64,000 nucleotides of DNA from Deltaproteobacteria bacterium (lineage in GTDB: Bacteria > Myxococcota_A > UBA796 > SXON01), in contig CANFCK010000003.1 of NCBI GenBank assembly GCA_947445035.1, forward strand, positions 248,001 to 312,000. The letters are read 5' to 3'. Made by a program: the position numbers and the translations under genes. The notes below the pieces were generated by a model. That model was not told where the DNA came from, did not search any database, and worked only from the letters and a program-made list of their open reading frames with translations. Within the stretch, counting starts at the first letter, position 1. Each line of letters starts with the position of its first letter. Shown piece after piece: positions 1-7,590 of the stretch.

Positions 1-667
1 ACCTGAAAGTCCCGGGCCGGCGCCAGGATGGCTGACGCGTTCTGGAGCGAGAGCCAGTCCACCGACATCTGCCGACCCGCGGCACAGGACAATCTGATCT
101 GCGTGACGACGCGCGATGGCTGCGTCACCGCCAAGGCGCTGCTCACCTGCGTCCCGCCGGCGCTGATGTTCCAAAGGGCCGTGACGGCGGAACCACCGCC
201 GGTGGGAGCGGTGGTGACCGAGAGCTGGCAGTAGCTGCCTGCCGGACCGCTGAAGGAGCCGACGTCGATCGCGGCGAGCAGCCTCCCCACCGGCACGGTC
301 GAGCTGAGGTTTCGGGTGACCGCCCCCGAGGAGGTGGTGCCGTTGCCCAGGATCACGCCGTCCCCGGAGGCCATCGTGTAGCCGGTGTGATTCCAGGAAA
401 AGGTGCCGAAGGCGTTGAACATCAGGCGGCGCCCCAGCGCATCGTGCCCGTCGCAGTCCTGGTCGACGTCGTCACCCACGGCCTCCTGCGTGTTGGGGTT
501 CACCCGGCGTCGCCGTCGTCACAATCCACCGGAATGCCCGGAGCGAAACTGGTGTGGTCCAGCCGTCGTTGTCGCAGTCGAACGGGCAGGCGGCAAATGC
601 GGGTCTGGGTGCCAAAACGCCCAGCGCCAGCGCCAAACTAGAGAGAGAGAGAGAGAGACGCTCGCAT
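1..667 (-). pseudogene. Broken secreted protein with MopE-type metal-binding repeat, 3' end beyond window
   Basis: An ATG at 667-665 preceded by GAGGA is followed at once by a (TC)9 tract (641-658 on the + strand) that leads into a TAG stop. With one more or two fewer TC units the same ATG would read a clean signal peptide (hydrophobic core LALALGVLAPRPAFA, then Cys-Pro-Phe-Asp-Cys-Asp). The downstream protein is then spread over two more frames, with breaks near 545-560 and near 503-508. It includes VDCDDGDAG, then NPNTQEAVGDDVDQDCDGHD, and a Gly/Ser/Thr-rich region that stays open to base 1. The acidic DCDD/DCDG pattern is that of the MopE-like putative metal-binding repeat seen in two other genes here. 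I see a secreted protein gene interrupted three times; whether these are true mutations, phase variation or assembly errors cannot be told from one sequence. Confidence 0.6.
641..658. repeat. (GA)9/(TC)9 dinucleotide tract inside a signal-peptide coding region
   Basis: Nine uninterrupted GA units on the + strand, read as TC on the minus strand, lie ten bases after the ATG at 667 of the minus-strand gene. Unit number decides the frame: 9 gives TAG directly after the tract, 10 or 7 opens a normal signal peptide, and 8 opens a frame rich in Trp and Arg. Position and behaviour match slipped-strand contingency loci, but variation itself is an inference. Confidence 0.8.
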
Positions 668-850
668 GGTGGGTCCTCGGTGGGGGCGGCTGGATCGTAG
701 CACACTCGCGTCGCGAAACATGGTTACTTTTTCCGCCGGTCGCCGGCCTGGCCGTCAGGGCCGAAGGGCGTGCCCCGCGACGCACGGTAGGTTCGGTCCG
801 GCGGCGCCGCCCTGGCCAGTAAAGCAGGTTCCGTTGCCACTCACCGCGCC

Positions 851-2770
851 CTACGCCAGCTCCGCCCAGGCCGCTTTGAGCAGGTTCAGCGCACCCGCGT
901 CCTGATGCGTCGCCACCACGGGACCGGCTGCGGATAATAGACGTGTGTCCCGACGCGCGAAGGCCGCCAGGCTAGCGGCCCAGACCAGGCCGTACGGTCC
1001 AGCCGACCCCTCCCCGACCCATCGGGCGACGCGGATGGCAGCGGACGCCAGATCTCCCGTGGAGACGCGCGCGGCCGCTTCGAGCAGGGCGGCATCGCCC
1101 GTTTGGTCCGACACCGACACACCCGCCGAGGCTGCCCCCTGCATCCGGACGCGCCGCGCGAAGCCGTGCAACGGGGCGTCACCCGCTGCCACCCGACCCA
1201 GGCGCGCGGTCTCAGCGGGAGGCGCCACGGGTTCCCCCGGGTCCAAAAGCGGCCCCGCGAGCGCGACGAGCGCGGCCCCGCGGACGAACTCTCCGCTCGC
1301 CAAAAAACCGATGGCCTCGGCGGACGCCGCCGTGATTGCCGAAGCGTCCCCCGCCGTCGCGGCGGACTCGATGGCGCGACCCGCAGCCATCACCTTGCGC
1401 GCCAGCTGCCGCAGCGCGACGTCCGTGTCGTGCATGACCGCCTCCGCGACCCCTTCGGGAAGCCAGGGCCACGCCGCCAGACCGGAGGCGGCGACCTCGA
1501 CCTGAACGCCCCCCAGCGCCACCAACGCGGCGTCAAGCTGCACGTACAGCGCCGCGAGGGGGGGCAAGTCCGGCGTGGGGCCCCCGGTCTGAAACGCCAG
1601 AAAGTCGTCCAACGCCCGCAGCACGGGATCGTCCTCGCCACGCTCTGGCGCGGGCGGACGCCACGGATCCATCACCGGGAACGGCGCCAGGTGGGCGATG
1701 GCGTACAGCGCTGCGAGCGCGGCGGGATGGGCCTTGTCGGCAGGCTCGCCCTCCGCCGGCGGCACCGACGCTCCGAGAGTCCGCGTCAGCAGGGCACTGG
1801 CACTGAGGGCTGCCGTGCCAAGCTCGGCCGCGGCCCCCTCGACCCGAGGCCGAGCCCGACTGTCGACCGCGGCGTCGCACACCCCGTGCCACGACGGCGA
1901 GAGGTGGGCGAGCACCGCCTCCACCAGCGCCAGCTCCTGGGCGACCGCGAGCACCAGGGGCGAGTCGTCGGGTTGCCCGATCGCGGCCGCCCCGGCCGCC
2001 AGCGCCCGAGCGGCAGGATCATTGGCGTGTTCAGCCAAAAAGATCAGACACGCCCGCGCCCGGCACCACAGCGGATCGGCCGCTCCGCCAGCGCCGAGCA
2101 CGGCGCCCACCAGCCGCGCCGGGTACCGAAGCCCCCTGGAGAGCACACCCGGCGACCAGGGGACGGAGCCGAAGATGGACTCCGCGCCGCCAAGAGAAAG
2201 GACGGCCGCCTGTTCCGCCGCGCCCTCATCAGCCACGCCCTCGATCTCGGCGTCGTCATCTGGATCGGGCGCCAGTGGCATGGGCCGCCACCGTGGCTTC
2301 GCGGGCCCGGCCAAGCCCTGGTCGGGTGGCGCGTCACCCCCAAACATCCGCGCGCCCGACCACGGCGAGGACCCCCCGCTGCCATCGCCCGCCGCGCCCC
2401 CTCCACCCGTCGAGAACGAGGGCAAAACCTGCTCCAGGTCGCCCGCGTCTTTGTCTTCGTCCTGCTCCTGATCTTCTTCTTGCAGCTCCTCCCGAGCCTT
2501 GTCGAGGGTGGCGTCCGCGGACGTGGTCGCAGTGTCGGTGTCGCTGGACTCCTTGACCATGCCCTGCATGGCCGCATTGCCCATCTGCTGCTGAAGCTGG
2601 GCCGCGGTCTCGGCGTCGACTTCCCCCGCCCCTTGCGCCTTCTCCAGCGCGCGACGGGAGTCCTTGCTCGCTTGATCGAGGTTTACTTCCTGCTTCTGCC
2701 GGGCAAGCCGCTCCTGGGGCAGCTCGGGCCCCGCTTTGTCCCCCGGACGTCGATCGAGCCGCTGCGCCAT
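851..2770 (-). CDS. Large helical protein with N-terminal GNAA motif, function unknown
   Basis: A 639-residue protein without a signal peptide. Residues 1-60 are rich in Lys, Gln and Glu. Around residue 67 there is the motif LQQQMGNAAMQGM, like the 'LQ...GNAA' motif found at the N-terminus of many DUF4157-type and injection-system-associated proteins. Residues about 75-190 are an acidic, low-complexity linker (Glu/Asp/Gln, then Gly/Pro/Ala). The remaining 440 residues are alanine-rich and look all-helical. No catalytic motif is visible. Its ATG lies one base after the TGA at 2774-2772 of a small upstream frame (TGAGATG), so translation is probably coupled. The window also holds an AAA+ ATPase of the injection-system type 30 kb away; any link is speculative. 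Confidence 0.7.
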   Translation of the reverse strand: MAQRLDRRPGDKAGPELPQERLARQKQEVNLDQASKDSRRALEKAQGAGEVDAETAAQLQQQMGNAAMQGMVKESSDTDTATTSADATLDKAREELQEEDQEQDEDKDAGDLEQVLPSFSTGGGGAAGDGSGGSSPWSGARMFGGDAPPDQGLAGPAKPRWRPMPLAPDPDDDAEIEGVADEGAAEQAAVLSLGGAESIFGSVPWSPGVLSRGLRYPARLVGAVLGAGGAADPLWCRARACLIFLAEHANDPAARALAAGAAAIGQPDDSPLVLAVAQELALVEAVLAHLSPSWHGVCDAAVDSRARPRVEGAAAELGTAALSASALLTRTLGASVPPAEGEPADKAHPAALAALYAIAHLAPFPVMDPWRPPAPERGEDDPVLRALDDFLAFQTGGPTPDLPPLAALYVQLDAALVALGGVQVEVAASGLAAWPWLPEGVAEAVMHDTDVALRQLARKVMAAGRAIESAATAGDASAITAASAEAIGFLASGEFVRGAALVALAGPLLDPGEPVAPPAETARLGRVAAGDAPLHGFARRVRMQGAASAGVSVSDQTGDAALLEAAARVSTGDLASAAIRVARWVGEGSAGPYGLVWAASLAAFARRDTRLLSAAGPVVATHQDAGALNLLKAAWAELA

Positions 2771-2771
2771 C

Positions 2772-3104
2772 TCAGGGGCTGGCGTACCCCGCCAGGACCG
2801 CGCTGTCGGTCTCGACCGAGCCCAGGCCCACGCTCCACCCCTGCGAGCCGGTGGGACCGCACTGCACCTCGCGGCGAGGTGTACCCGAGATTCAGCTGAA
2901 ACGAAGCTCGATTACGGGACCGCCACCGCACCCCGGAGCCGCCATCATCGGCAGGGCCTCGTCGCCGCCCTCCCCGAAAACTTCGACGTGAAAGCCGACG
3001 TTCGCCGTTCGTAGTGCTTCCCGCGGGGCCGCGGGGCCCGCGGGCACGGCGAGCGCGTTGTGAAGGGCTCGGAGGTCGTCAAAGGCGAGCGAGTCGAGCT
3101 TCAC
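2772..3104 (-). pseudogene. Small protein gene with an in-frame TGA
   Basis: A GTG-initiated frame starts MKLDSLAFDDLRALHNALAV and runs 70 residues to a TGA at 2894-2892. The same frame reopens immediately and reads a further 39 codons (VQCGPTGSQGWSVGLGSVE is part of it) to a second TGA at 2774-2772, directly in front of the ATG of the 639-residue gene. The tight TGAGATG junction suggests the second half was once translated, so this looks like one gene of about 110 codons with a nonsense codon. A pair of compensating frameshifts near 2890 is an alternative. No family is recognised. Confidence 0.35.
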
Positions 3105-3126
3105 GGGGGCCCCAGGTGCTGGCTAC

Positions 3127-3155
3127 AACTTCCCTTGTCCGACTTGACCTGTCAA
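3127..3155 (-). promoter_or_regulatory. Possible promoter for the 3104 to 851 gene pair
   Basis: A perfect TTGACA is present on the minus strand (3155-3150). The hexamer 17 bases downstream, GAAGTT, is a poor -10. It lies between the end of the glutaryl-CoA dehydrogenase gene and the GTG at 3104, the right place for a promoter of the downstream pair. The weak -10 keeps this tentative. Confidence 0.25.
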
Positions 3156-3161
3156 CACTTT

Positions 3162-4328
3162 TTATTCAAAGGCCTGGATGCCGGTGATCCACCGACCGAG
3201 GATCAAGTTGTGCACGTCGTGGGTACCCTCGTAGGTCTTGACACTTTCGAGATTCGCCATGTGCCGCATCACCGGATATTCGTCGAGGATACCGTTTGCA
3301 CCGTGAATATCGCGAGCCACGCGCGCGATTTCCAAAGCGATGTCGACGTTGTTCATCTTCGCGAGCGACACCTGCTCGGGGATCATGGTCCCGTTGTCTT
3401 TCAGGCGCCCCAGTTGGAGCGCGAGGAGCTGACCCTTGGTGATTTCGCGCAACATCCACGCAAGCTTGTTCTGGACCAACTGGAAGCTGGCGATCGGCTT
3501 GCCGAACTGAATGCGCGAAAGGCTGTACTCCCGCGCCGAGTGAAAGCACGCCATCGCCGCGCCGAGGGCGCCCCACGCAATGCCGTACCGGGCGTTGTTG
3601 AGACACGAGAACGGCCCCTTGAGCCCCGAAACAGTGCCCAAGATGCGGTGCTTTGGAATCCGGCAATCCTGGAAAACCAGCTCGCTGGTGACGCTAGCCT
3701 TGAGCGAGTGTTTGCCGTGCATCTCCGGAGCGGAAAAGCCGGGATCGCCCTTTTCCACGATGAAGCCCCGGATCACCCCGTCGAGCTTCGCCCAGACCAC
3801 CGCCACGTCGGCGATGGTACCGTTTGTGATCCACATCTTGGCGCCGTTGAGCACGTAGCTGTCACCATCATCGACGGCCTTGGTGATCATTCCGCCGGGA
3901 TTGCTGCCGAAGTCGGGCTCGGTGAGACCGAAACAGCCGATGAACTCGCCACTGGCCAGCTTCGGCAGGTAGGCCTGCTTCTGTGCTTCTGAACCGTGCT
4001 TCCAGATGGGAAACATCACCAGGCTGCCCTGAACGCTGGCGAAGCTACGGATGCCGCTGTCCCCACGTTCCAGCTCCTGGCAAACGAGACCGTAGGCGAC
4101 GTTGCTCATGCCCGCGCAGCCGTAGCCGGTAAGGTTCACGCCCAAAAGGCCCATCTCGCCCATCTGCCGGACGAGCGGCCGGGGGAAGGTGCCCGCCCGA
4201 CAGTGCCCTTCGATGATCGGGATGACATTTTCGTCGACCCAGCCACGCACCGCCTCGCGCACGGCCTTTTCGTCGTCACTCAGCAGGCTGTCGAGATTGT
4301 AGAGATCAATACCGTCGAACCTGCGCAT
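3162..4328 (-). CDS. gcdH: Glutaryl-CoA dehydrogenase
   Basis: A 388-residue acyl-CoA dehydrogenase, the normal size of the family. It has the substrate/FAD loop FGLTEPDFGSNPGG, the flavin-side WITNGT motif, and near the C-terminus KTYEGTHDVHNLILGR followed by ITGIQAFE. That ending, with the catalytic Glu in YEGT, is the signature of glutaryl-CoA dehydrogenase, which oxidises and decarboxylates glutaryl-CoA to crotonyl-CoA in lysine and tryptophan breakdown, passing electrons to ETF. It is the second gene of an operon: its ATG is two bases after the aminotransferase stop codon. The pairing supports a cytoplasmic lysine or 5-aminovalerate to glutaryl-CoA route. Confidence 0.93.
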   Translation of the reverse strand: MRRFDGIDLYNLDSLLSDDEKAVREAVRGWVDENVIPIIEGHCRAGTFPRPLVRQMGEMGLLGVNLTGYGCAGMSNVAYGLVCQELERGDSGIRSFASVQGSLVMFPIWKHGSEAQKQAYLPKLASGEFIGCFGLTEPDFGSNPGGMITKAVDDGDSYVLNGAKMWITNGTIADVAVVWAKLDGVIRGFIVEKGDPGFSAPEMHGKHSLKASVTSELVFQDCRIPKHRILGTVSGLKGPFSCLNNARYGIAWGALGAAMACFHSAREYSLSRIQFGKPIASFQLVQNKLAWMLREITKGQLLALQLGRLKDNGTMIPEQVSLAKMNNVDIALEIARVARDIHGANGILDEYPVMRHMANLESVKTYEGTHDVHNLILGRWITGIQAFE

Positions 4329-4330
4329 GA

Positions 4331-5647
4331 CTACACCTGGGTGAGAGCGTGAAGGGACGTGGCGAAGAGGTCAACTGCCGTCTGCGCCTCTTCCAACGTG
4401 AGGGTGAGCGCCGGACAGAAGCGCACCGTGTTCTGGCCCGCGCCGAGGATCACCATGCCGGACCGGTAGAAACAGTCCATGACCACGGCGTTGCGAAGCT
4501 CCGACGCGCGGTTCTTGCTGGTGCGGTCGTCGACCAGCTCCACCCCGATCATCAGGCCCTTCCCGCGGATGTCCCCAACATTGGGGTGGGCGCCGACTGC
4601 ATCGTGGAGCATGCCCATCATCGCCGCACCGACGACGCGCGCGTTGTCGACGAGCGATTCCTCAAGAAGATCGAGCGTGGCGTGCGCGGCCGCACAAGCG
4701 ATGGGATTGCCGCCGAAGGTGCTGGCGTGGGCGCCCGGTTTCCAGCGCATCGTTGTTTCGCTGGCCAGCGTCGCCGACAACGGCAGGCCGCTGGCGATGC
4801 CCTTGGCGAGCGAGAGGATGTCGGGTTTGACCCCGAAATGTTCGTACGCGAACATTTTTCCCGTCCGACCCATGCCACTCTGAACTTCGTCGAAGGCCAG
4901 GAGGATGCCGTGCTCGTCCGCGAGCTGACGAAGCGCTGGCAAGAAGTCGTCGGGAGGGACGATGTACCCACCCTCCCCCTGGATCGACTCCACGAAGATT
5001 GCCGCCACCTCGTCCGGAGGACAAATGGTCCGGAACATGTCTTTCATGTGGTCCAACGCCTGTTGTGTCGCGTCGGCACCGTGGCGGTAGGGGTCGGGGT
5101 AAATGGTGTGGGTGACTGGGAGGAAGGGGCCGAACCCTTCACGCTGCCGAACCTTGCTGGCGGTGAGAGAGAGCGCACCCATCGTCCGCCCGTGAAACGC
5201 GCCCAAGAACGCCACGAAGTGCTTTCGACCCGTGACGAAGCGCGCCAACTTCAGCGCCGCCTCGTTGGCCTCGGTGCCGCTATTGCCGAAGTACACCCGG
5301 CACGCGTCACCGGTGACAGGCTGCATCTTGACGAGCCGATCCGCGAGCCGTCCCTGCACCGGGTAAAAGAAGTCGGTACCGCTCATATGGATGAGCTTGC
5401 CGGCTTGTTCGGTGATCGCGGCGACGACGCGCGGATGACAGTGGCCAGTGCTGGTCACGGCGATGCCCGCGGACATGTCCAGGAACTCGTTCCCGTCGGG
5501 GTCCGTGATCCACACGCCCAATGCCGACTCGGCCACCAAGGGATGGTCGCGCGTGTAGCTGGGCGAGACGGCGGCGTTGCTCCTGGCGATCAGCGCAGAG
5601 GCGAGCGGACCGGGCAGTTCGGTGCGCAGGACGGGGCGGCGCGACAC
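4331..5647 (-). CDS. Class III PLP aminotransferase (4-aminobutyrate / 5-aminovalerate / omega-amino acid type)
   Basis: The reading frame is open much further upstream, but that part is a shadow of the regulator gene. The GTG at 5647 has GGAG six bases before it and gives 438 residues, the usual length. Visible motifs: GNSGTEANEAALKLAR (phosphate-binding loop), GAFHGRTMGALSLT, FDEVQSGMGRTGKMFA (Asp that contacts the PLP ring nitrogen) and SLAKGIASGLPLSA with the Schiff-base Lys. These place it in the GabT/acetylornithine aminotransferase group. The glutaryl-CoA dehydrogenase gene follows after two bases, so the likely substrate is an omega-amino acid of lysine catabolism such as 5-aminovalerate, giving glutarate semialdehyde. 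The exact substrate cannot be read from sequence. Confidence 0.85.
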   Translation of the reverse strand: MSRRPVLRTELPGPLASALIARSNAAVSPSYTRDHPLVAESALGVWITDPDGNEFLDMSAGIAVTSTGHCHPRVVAAITEQAGKLIHMSGTDFFYPVQGRLADRLVKMQPVTGDACRVYFGNSGTEANEAALKLARFVTGRKHFVAFLGAFHGRTMGALSLTASKVRQREGFGPFLPVTHTIYPDPYRHGADATQQALDHMKDMFRTICPPDEVAAIFVESIQGEGGYIVPPDDFLPALRQLADEHGILLAFDEVQSGMGRTGKMFAYEHFGVKPDILSLAKGIASGLPLSATLASETTMRWKPGAHASTFGGNPIACAAAHATLDLLEESLVDNARVVGAAMMGMLHDAVGAHPNVGDIRGKGLMIGVELVDDRTSKNRASELRNAVVMDCFYRSGMVILGAGQNTVRFCPALTLTLEEAQTAVDLFATSLHALTQV

Positions 5648-5708
5648 GGGTGCTCCGGAAGGACGTGCGACTAACACGCGGTAGGGGAAGGGGCCCGAGC
5701 CACTTCCC

Positions 5709-6710
5709 CTACCGCGGCATTCCCCCGGGTCGTCCGAGCCCGAAGAGCTGGACGTTGGCCACGACCACCTCCTGGCCGGGCGTCGACTGTGCCACGATGG
5801 CGCGCAGCTCGCGGAAGTAGGCGCTGTGCAGCTCGCGGAGCCGGGCGTGGTCCGCCGAGGACACGCTGAACACGTTGTAGGAGAAGAGCCCGTCGGCGCC
5901 GGCCTGCAGGCGCTCGACCCCCACCGACGCCCAATGCGCTTTGAGCCTTCGACCGGCCGCGGCGTCGCGCCGGGTGTCGGTGGTGCCCGAATGAACCAGT
6001 TCCCACCGCCGCCCCTGCCGAACCAACTGCCCCGCCCCAGCGAGCGTGACGATGGCCGCGGAGACCTCGCCCACGCCGATGCCGAGCTGCCCTGCGACCC
6101 AGGCGTCATCGTGTTCGTCGAGCCGGGCGTAGGCATCGAGCTCCAGCGCCCGAAGCACGCCTTGGGTCCAGGGCGCCTCATACGCGGCGCGACGTTCGGC
6201 CTCCAGTTGGTGCCACGCCCCCGCCACGGACGCGAGCGAGTCCATCTCGACGAAGCAGGCCAGCCAGTCCAGGAGGCGCAAGGACGTGGCTTCGATCAGC
6301 CGGAGAAAGTCGGGGAGCCGCGGCTCGGCGTCACCCGAGAGCCACCGCGCCACCGCGAAGCGCGATTTCCCAGCGCGACGCGCCACTTCCACGATCGGCA
6401 CGGCGCCTCGTAGATCGTCGAGCAAGCGCGCCAACGTGGCGGGTCGGAGGACCTCGGCCTCCTCCAACCAAATCGGCGGCGTCCGAAAAAACCGAGCCCA
6501 CGCCCCGGCGATGTCAACACGGGTGCGCGACGCCAGTTCCATCGTCATCGAGGCCGTGGGCCACCGCAGCCCCGCCTCCCACGTGTAGAGCACGTTGCTG
6601 CGGCACCCCAGCCGGCGACTCAATTGGGTCTGCGAACGCCGCGCTCGCAGCGCACGGACCAGCTCGCGGGCGAGGGTGTCATAGTCGCGCACTCTAGCAG
6701 TATCGCACAT
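5709..6710 (-). CDS. DUF4423 / TIGR02147-type helix-turn-helix regulator
   Basis: About 333 residues from the ATG at 6710; a GTG at 6776 would add 22 residues and neither start has a convincing ribosome site. The N-terminus (LARELVRALRARRSQTQLSR) is an XRE-like helix-turn-helix, followed by a second helical repeat (VARRAGKSRFAVARWLSG). A winged-helix-like middle follows (LGIGVGEVSAAIVTLAGAGQ), then the C-terminal part typical of the DUF4423 family (FSVSSADHARLRELHSAYF). That family is common in Bdellovibrio, Fibrobacter and myxobacteria. It ends 61 bases upstream of the aminotransferase start, in the same direction, so it may regulate or be cotranscribed with the catabolic pair. Confidence 0.7.
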   Translation of the reverse strand: MCDTARVRDYDTLARELVRALRARRSQTQLSRRLGCRSNVLYTWEAGLRWPTASMTMELASRTRVDIAGAWARFFRTPPIWLEEAEVLRPATLARLLDDLRGAVPIVEVARRAGKSRFAVARWLSGDAEPRLPDFLRLIEATSLRLLDWLACFVEMDSLASVAGAWHQLEAERRAAYEAPWTQGVLRALELDAYARLDEHDDAWVAGQLGIGVGEVSAAIVTLAGAGQLVRQGRRWELVHSGTTDTRRDAAAGRRLKAHWASVGVERLQAGADGLFSYNVFSVSSADHARLRELHSAYFRELRAIVAQSTPGQEVVVANVQLFGLGRPGGMPR

Positions 6711-6809
6711 GATGCCGCGGTCGTGGCGGATGAAACGTGCGATGCTGTACTTGTGCCCCGCCGCTTCCGCGGGCACATTGAGAGTGGGTCAGGCACCCAG
6801 GAGATGACA

Positions 6810-7457
6810 ATGACTTCCCTTCTCATCACGATGTTCGCGGTCGGCTGCATGGTGGACGGCGGCGATTCCGGCCAGTCCGGCGAAGAAAACGCTGGCGCCA
6901 TGTGCGACGCGGTCGCCACCACCGACTACGCCTTCGCCGACAGCACGCCGCTCGGCTTCACCGGCCAGCAGGTCGCCGATCTGGTGGTCGCGGAGCACGC
7001 CGCCACCCTGACGTGGGCCAAGGGCGGCGAAACGGCGCTCACCGTGGCCGTCACGACCGCGGCCACGGCGATCACCTGGCGCGACAATGGGTACGTCGAC
7101 GACGGCAGCGGCATCGAGATCGCCATGGAGTGCGCCGACGACCTGATGCTCCCGGTCCAGGCGGTCTTCACCACCGCCGATGGCGCCTTCGCCGAGACCT
7201 GGGATCTCGAACTGAGCGCGGTCGCGGCCGACGCGGCCAGCGCCTACGCAGAGCTCGACCTCGACGCGCTCGGCGGCACCTACACCGTGACCGAGGTCGA
7301 CCCCGCCGACTTCGATGCGGTGCGCGCGTTCTTGGAGTTGAAGATCGGCCCCGGGGGCGCCTCGGGCGAAGTCTCCGGCCAGGCCGAGGAGGCCGGCGAC
7401 GCGGCCGACCCCGACAGCACCGCGAGCGCGTCGAGGTTCGAGATCGCGACCTTCTGA
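6810..7457 (+). CDS. Small exported lipoprotein, function unknown
   Basis: The ATG at 6810 has AGGAG six bases upstream and gives 215 residues; an in-frame ATG two codons earlier is the alternative. The signal MTSLLITMFAVGC ends in a lipobox-like AVGC, followed by the acidic Gly/Ser linker common to lipoproteins of this genome. The rest is Thr/Val/Asp-rich and probably a beta-sandwich with few Cys. It diverges from the DUF4423 regulator and converges on the aconitase-family gene. No domain is recognised. Confidence 0.7.
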   Translation: MTSLLITMFAVGCMVDGGDSGQSGEENAGAMCDAVATTDYAFADSTPLGFTGQQVADLVVAEHAATLTWAKGGETALTVAVTTAATAITWRDNGYVDDGSGIEIAMECADDLMLPVQAVFTTADGAFAETWDLELSAVAADAASAYAELDLDALGGTYTVTEVDPADFDAVRAFLELKIGPGGASGEVSGQAEEAGDAADPDSTASASRFEIATF

Positions 7458-7590
7458 AGGGGGCGCGGCACACTGGCCACATGCACATCACCCGCCCTGC
7501 CGCTGTGTGCCAGGCAGCGCCGGCGCTTCCGGCGCGCTGCACCCCGACCGGCAGCGTGTCCTGGACCTCGAGTCCCCCCTTCGCGACCAC

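Noticed and set aside
1103..2899. 598-residue open frame on the + strand across the GNAA-motif gene
   Set aside because: Its translation is Arg/Gly/His-rich with no domain-like pattern; it mirrors the minus-strand gene, which has sensible composition and coupling. The same holds for the long + strand frames at 8056-9621 and 4349-5674 and the minus frames at 11176-12816 and 58555-60696.
5710..6181. N-terminal extension of the aminotransferase frame
   Set aside because: These codons are a shadow of the regulator gene (Ser/Arg/Pro-rich) and a well-placed GTG with GGAG exists at 5647.
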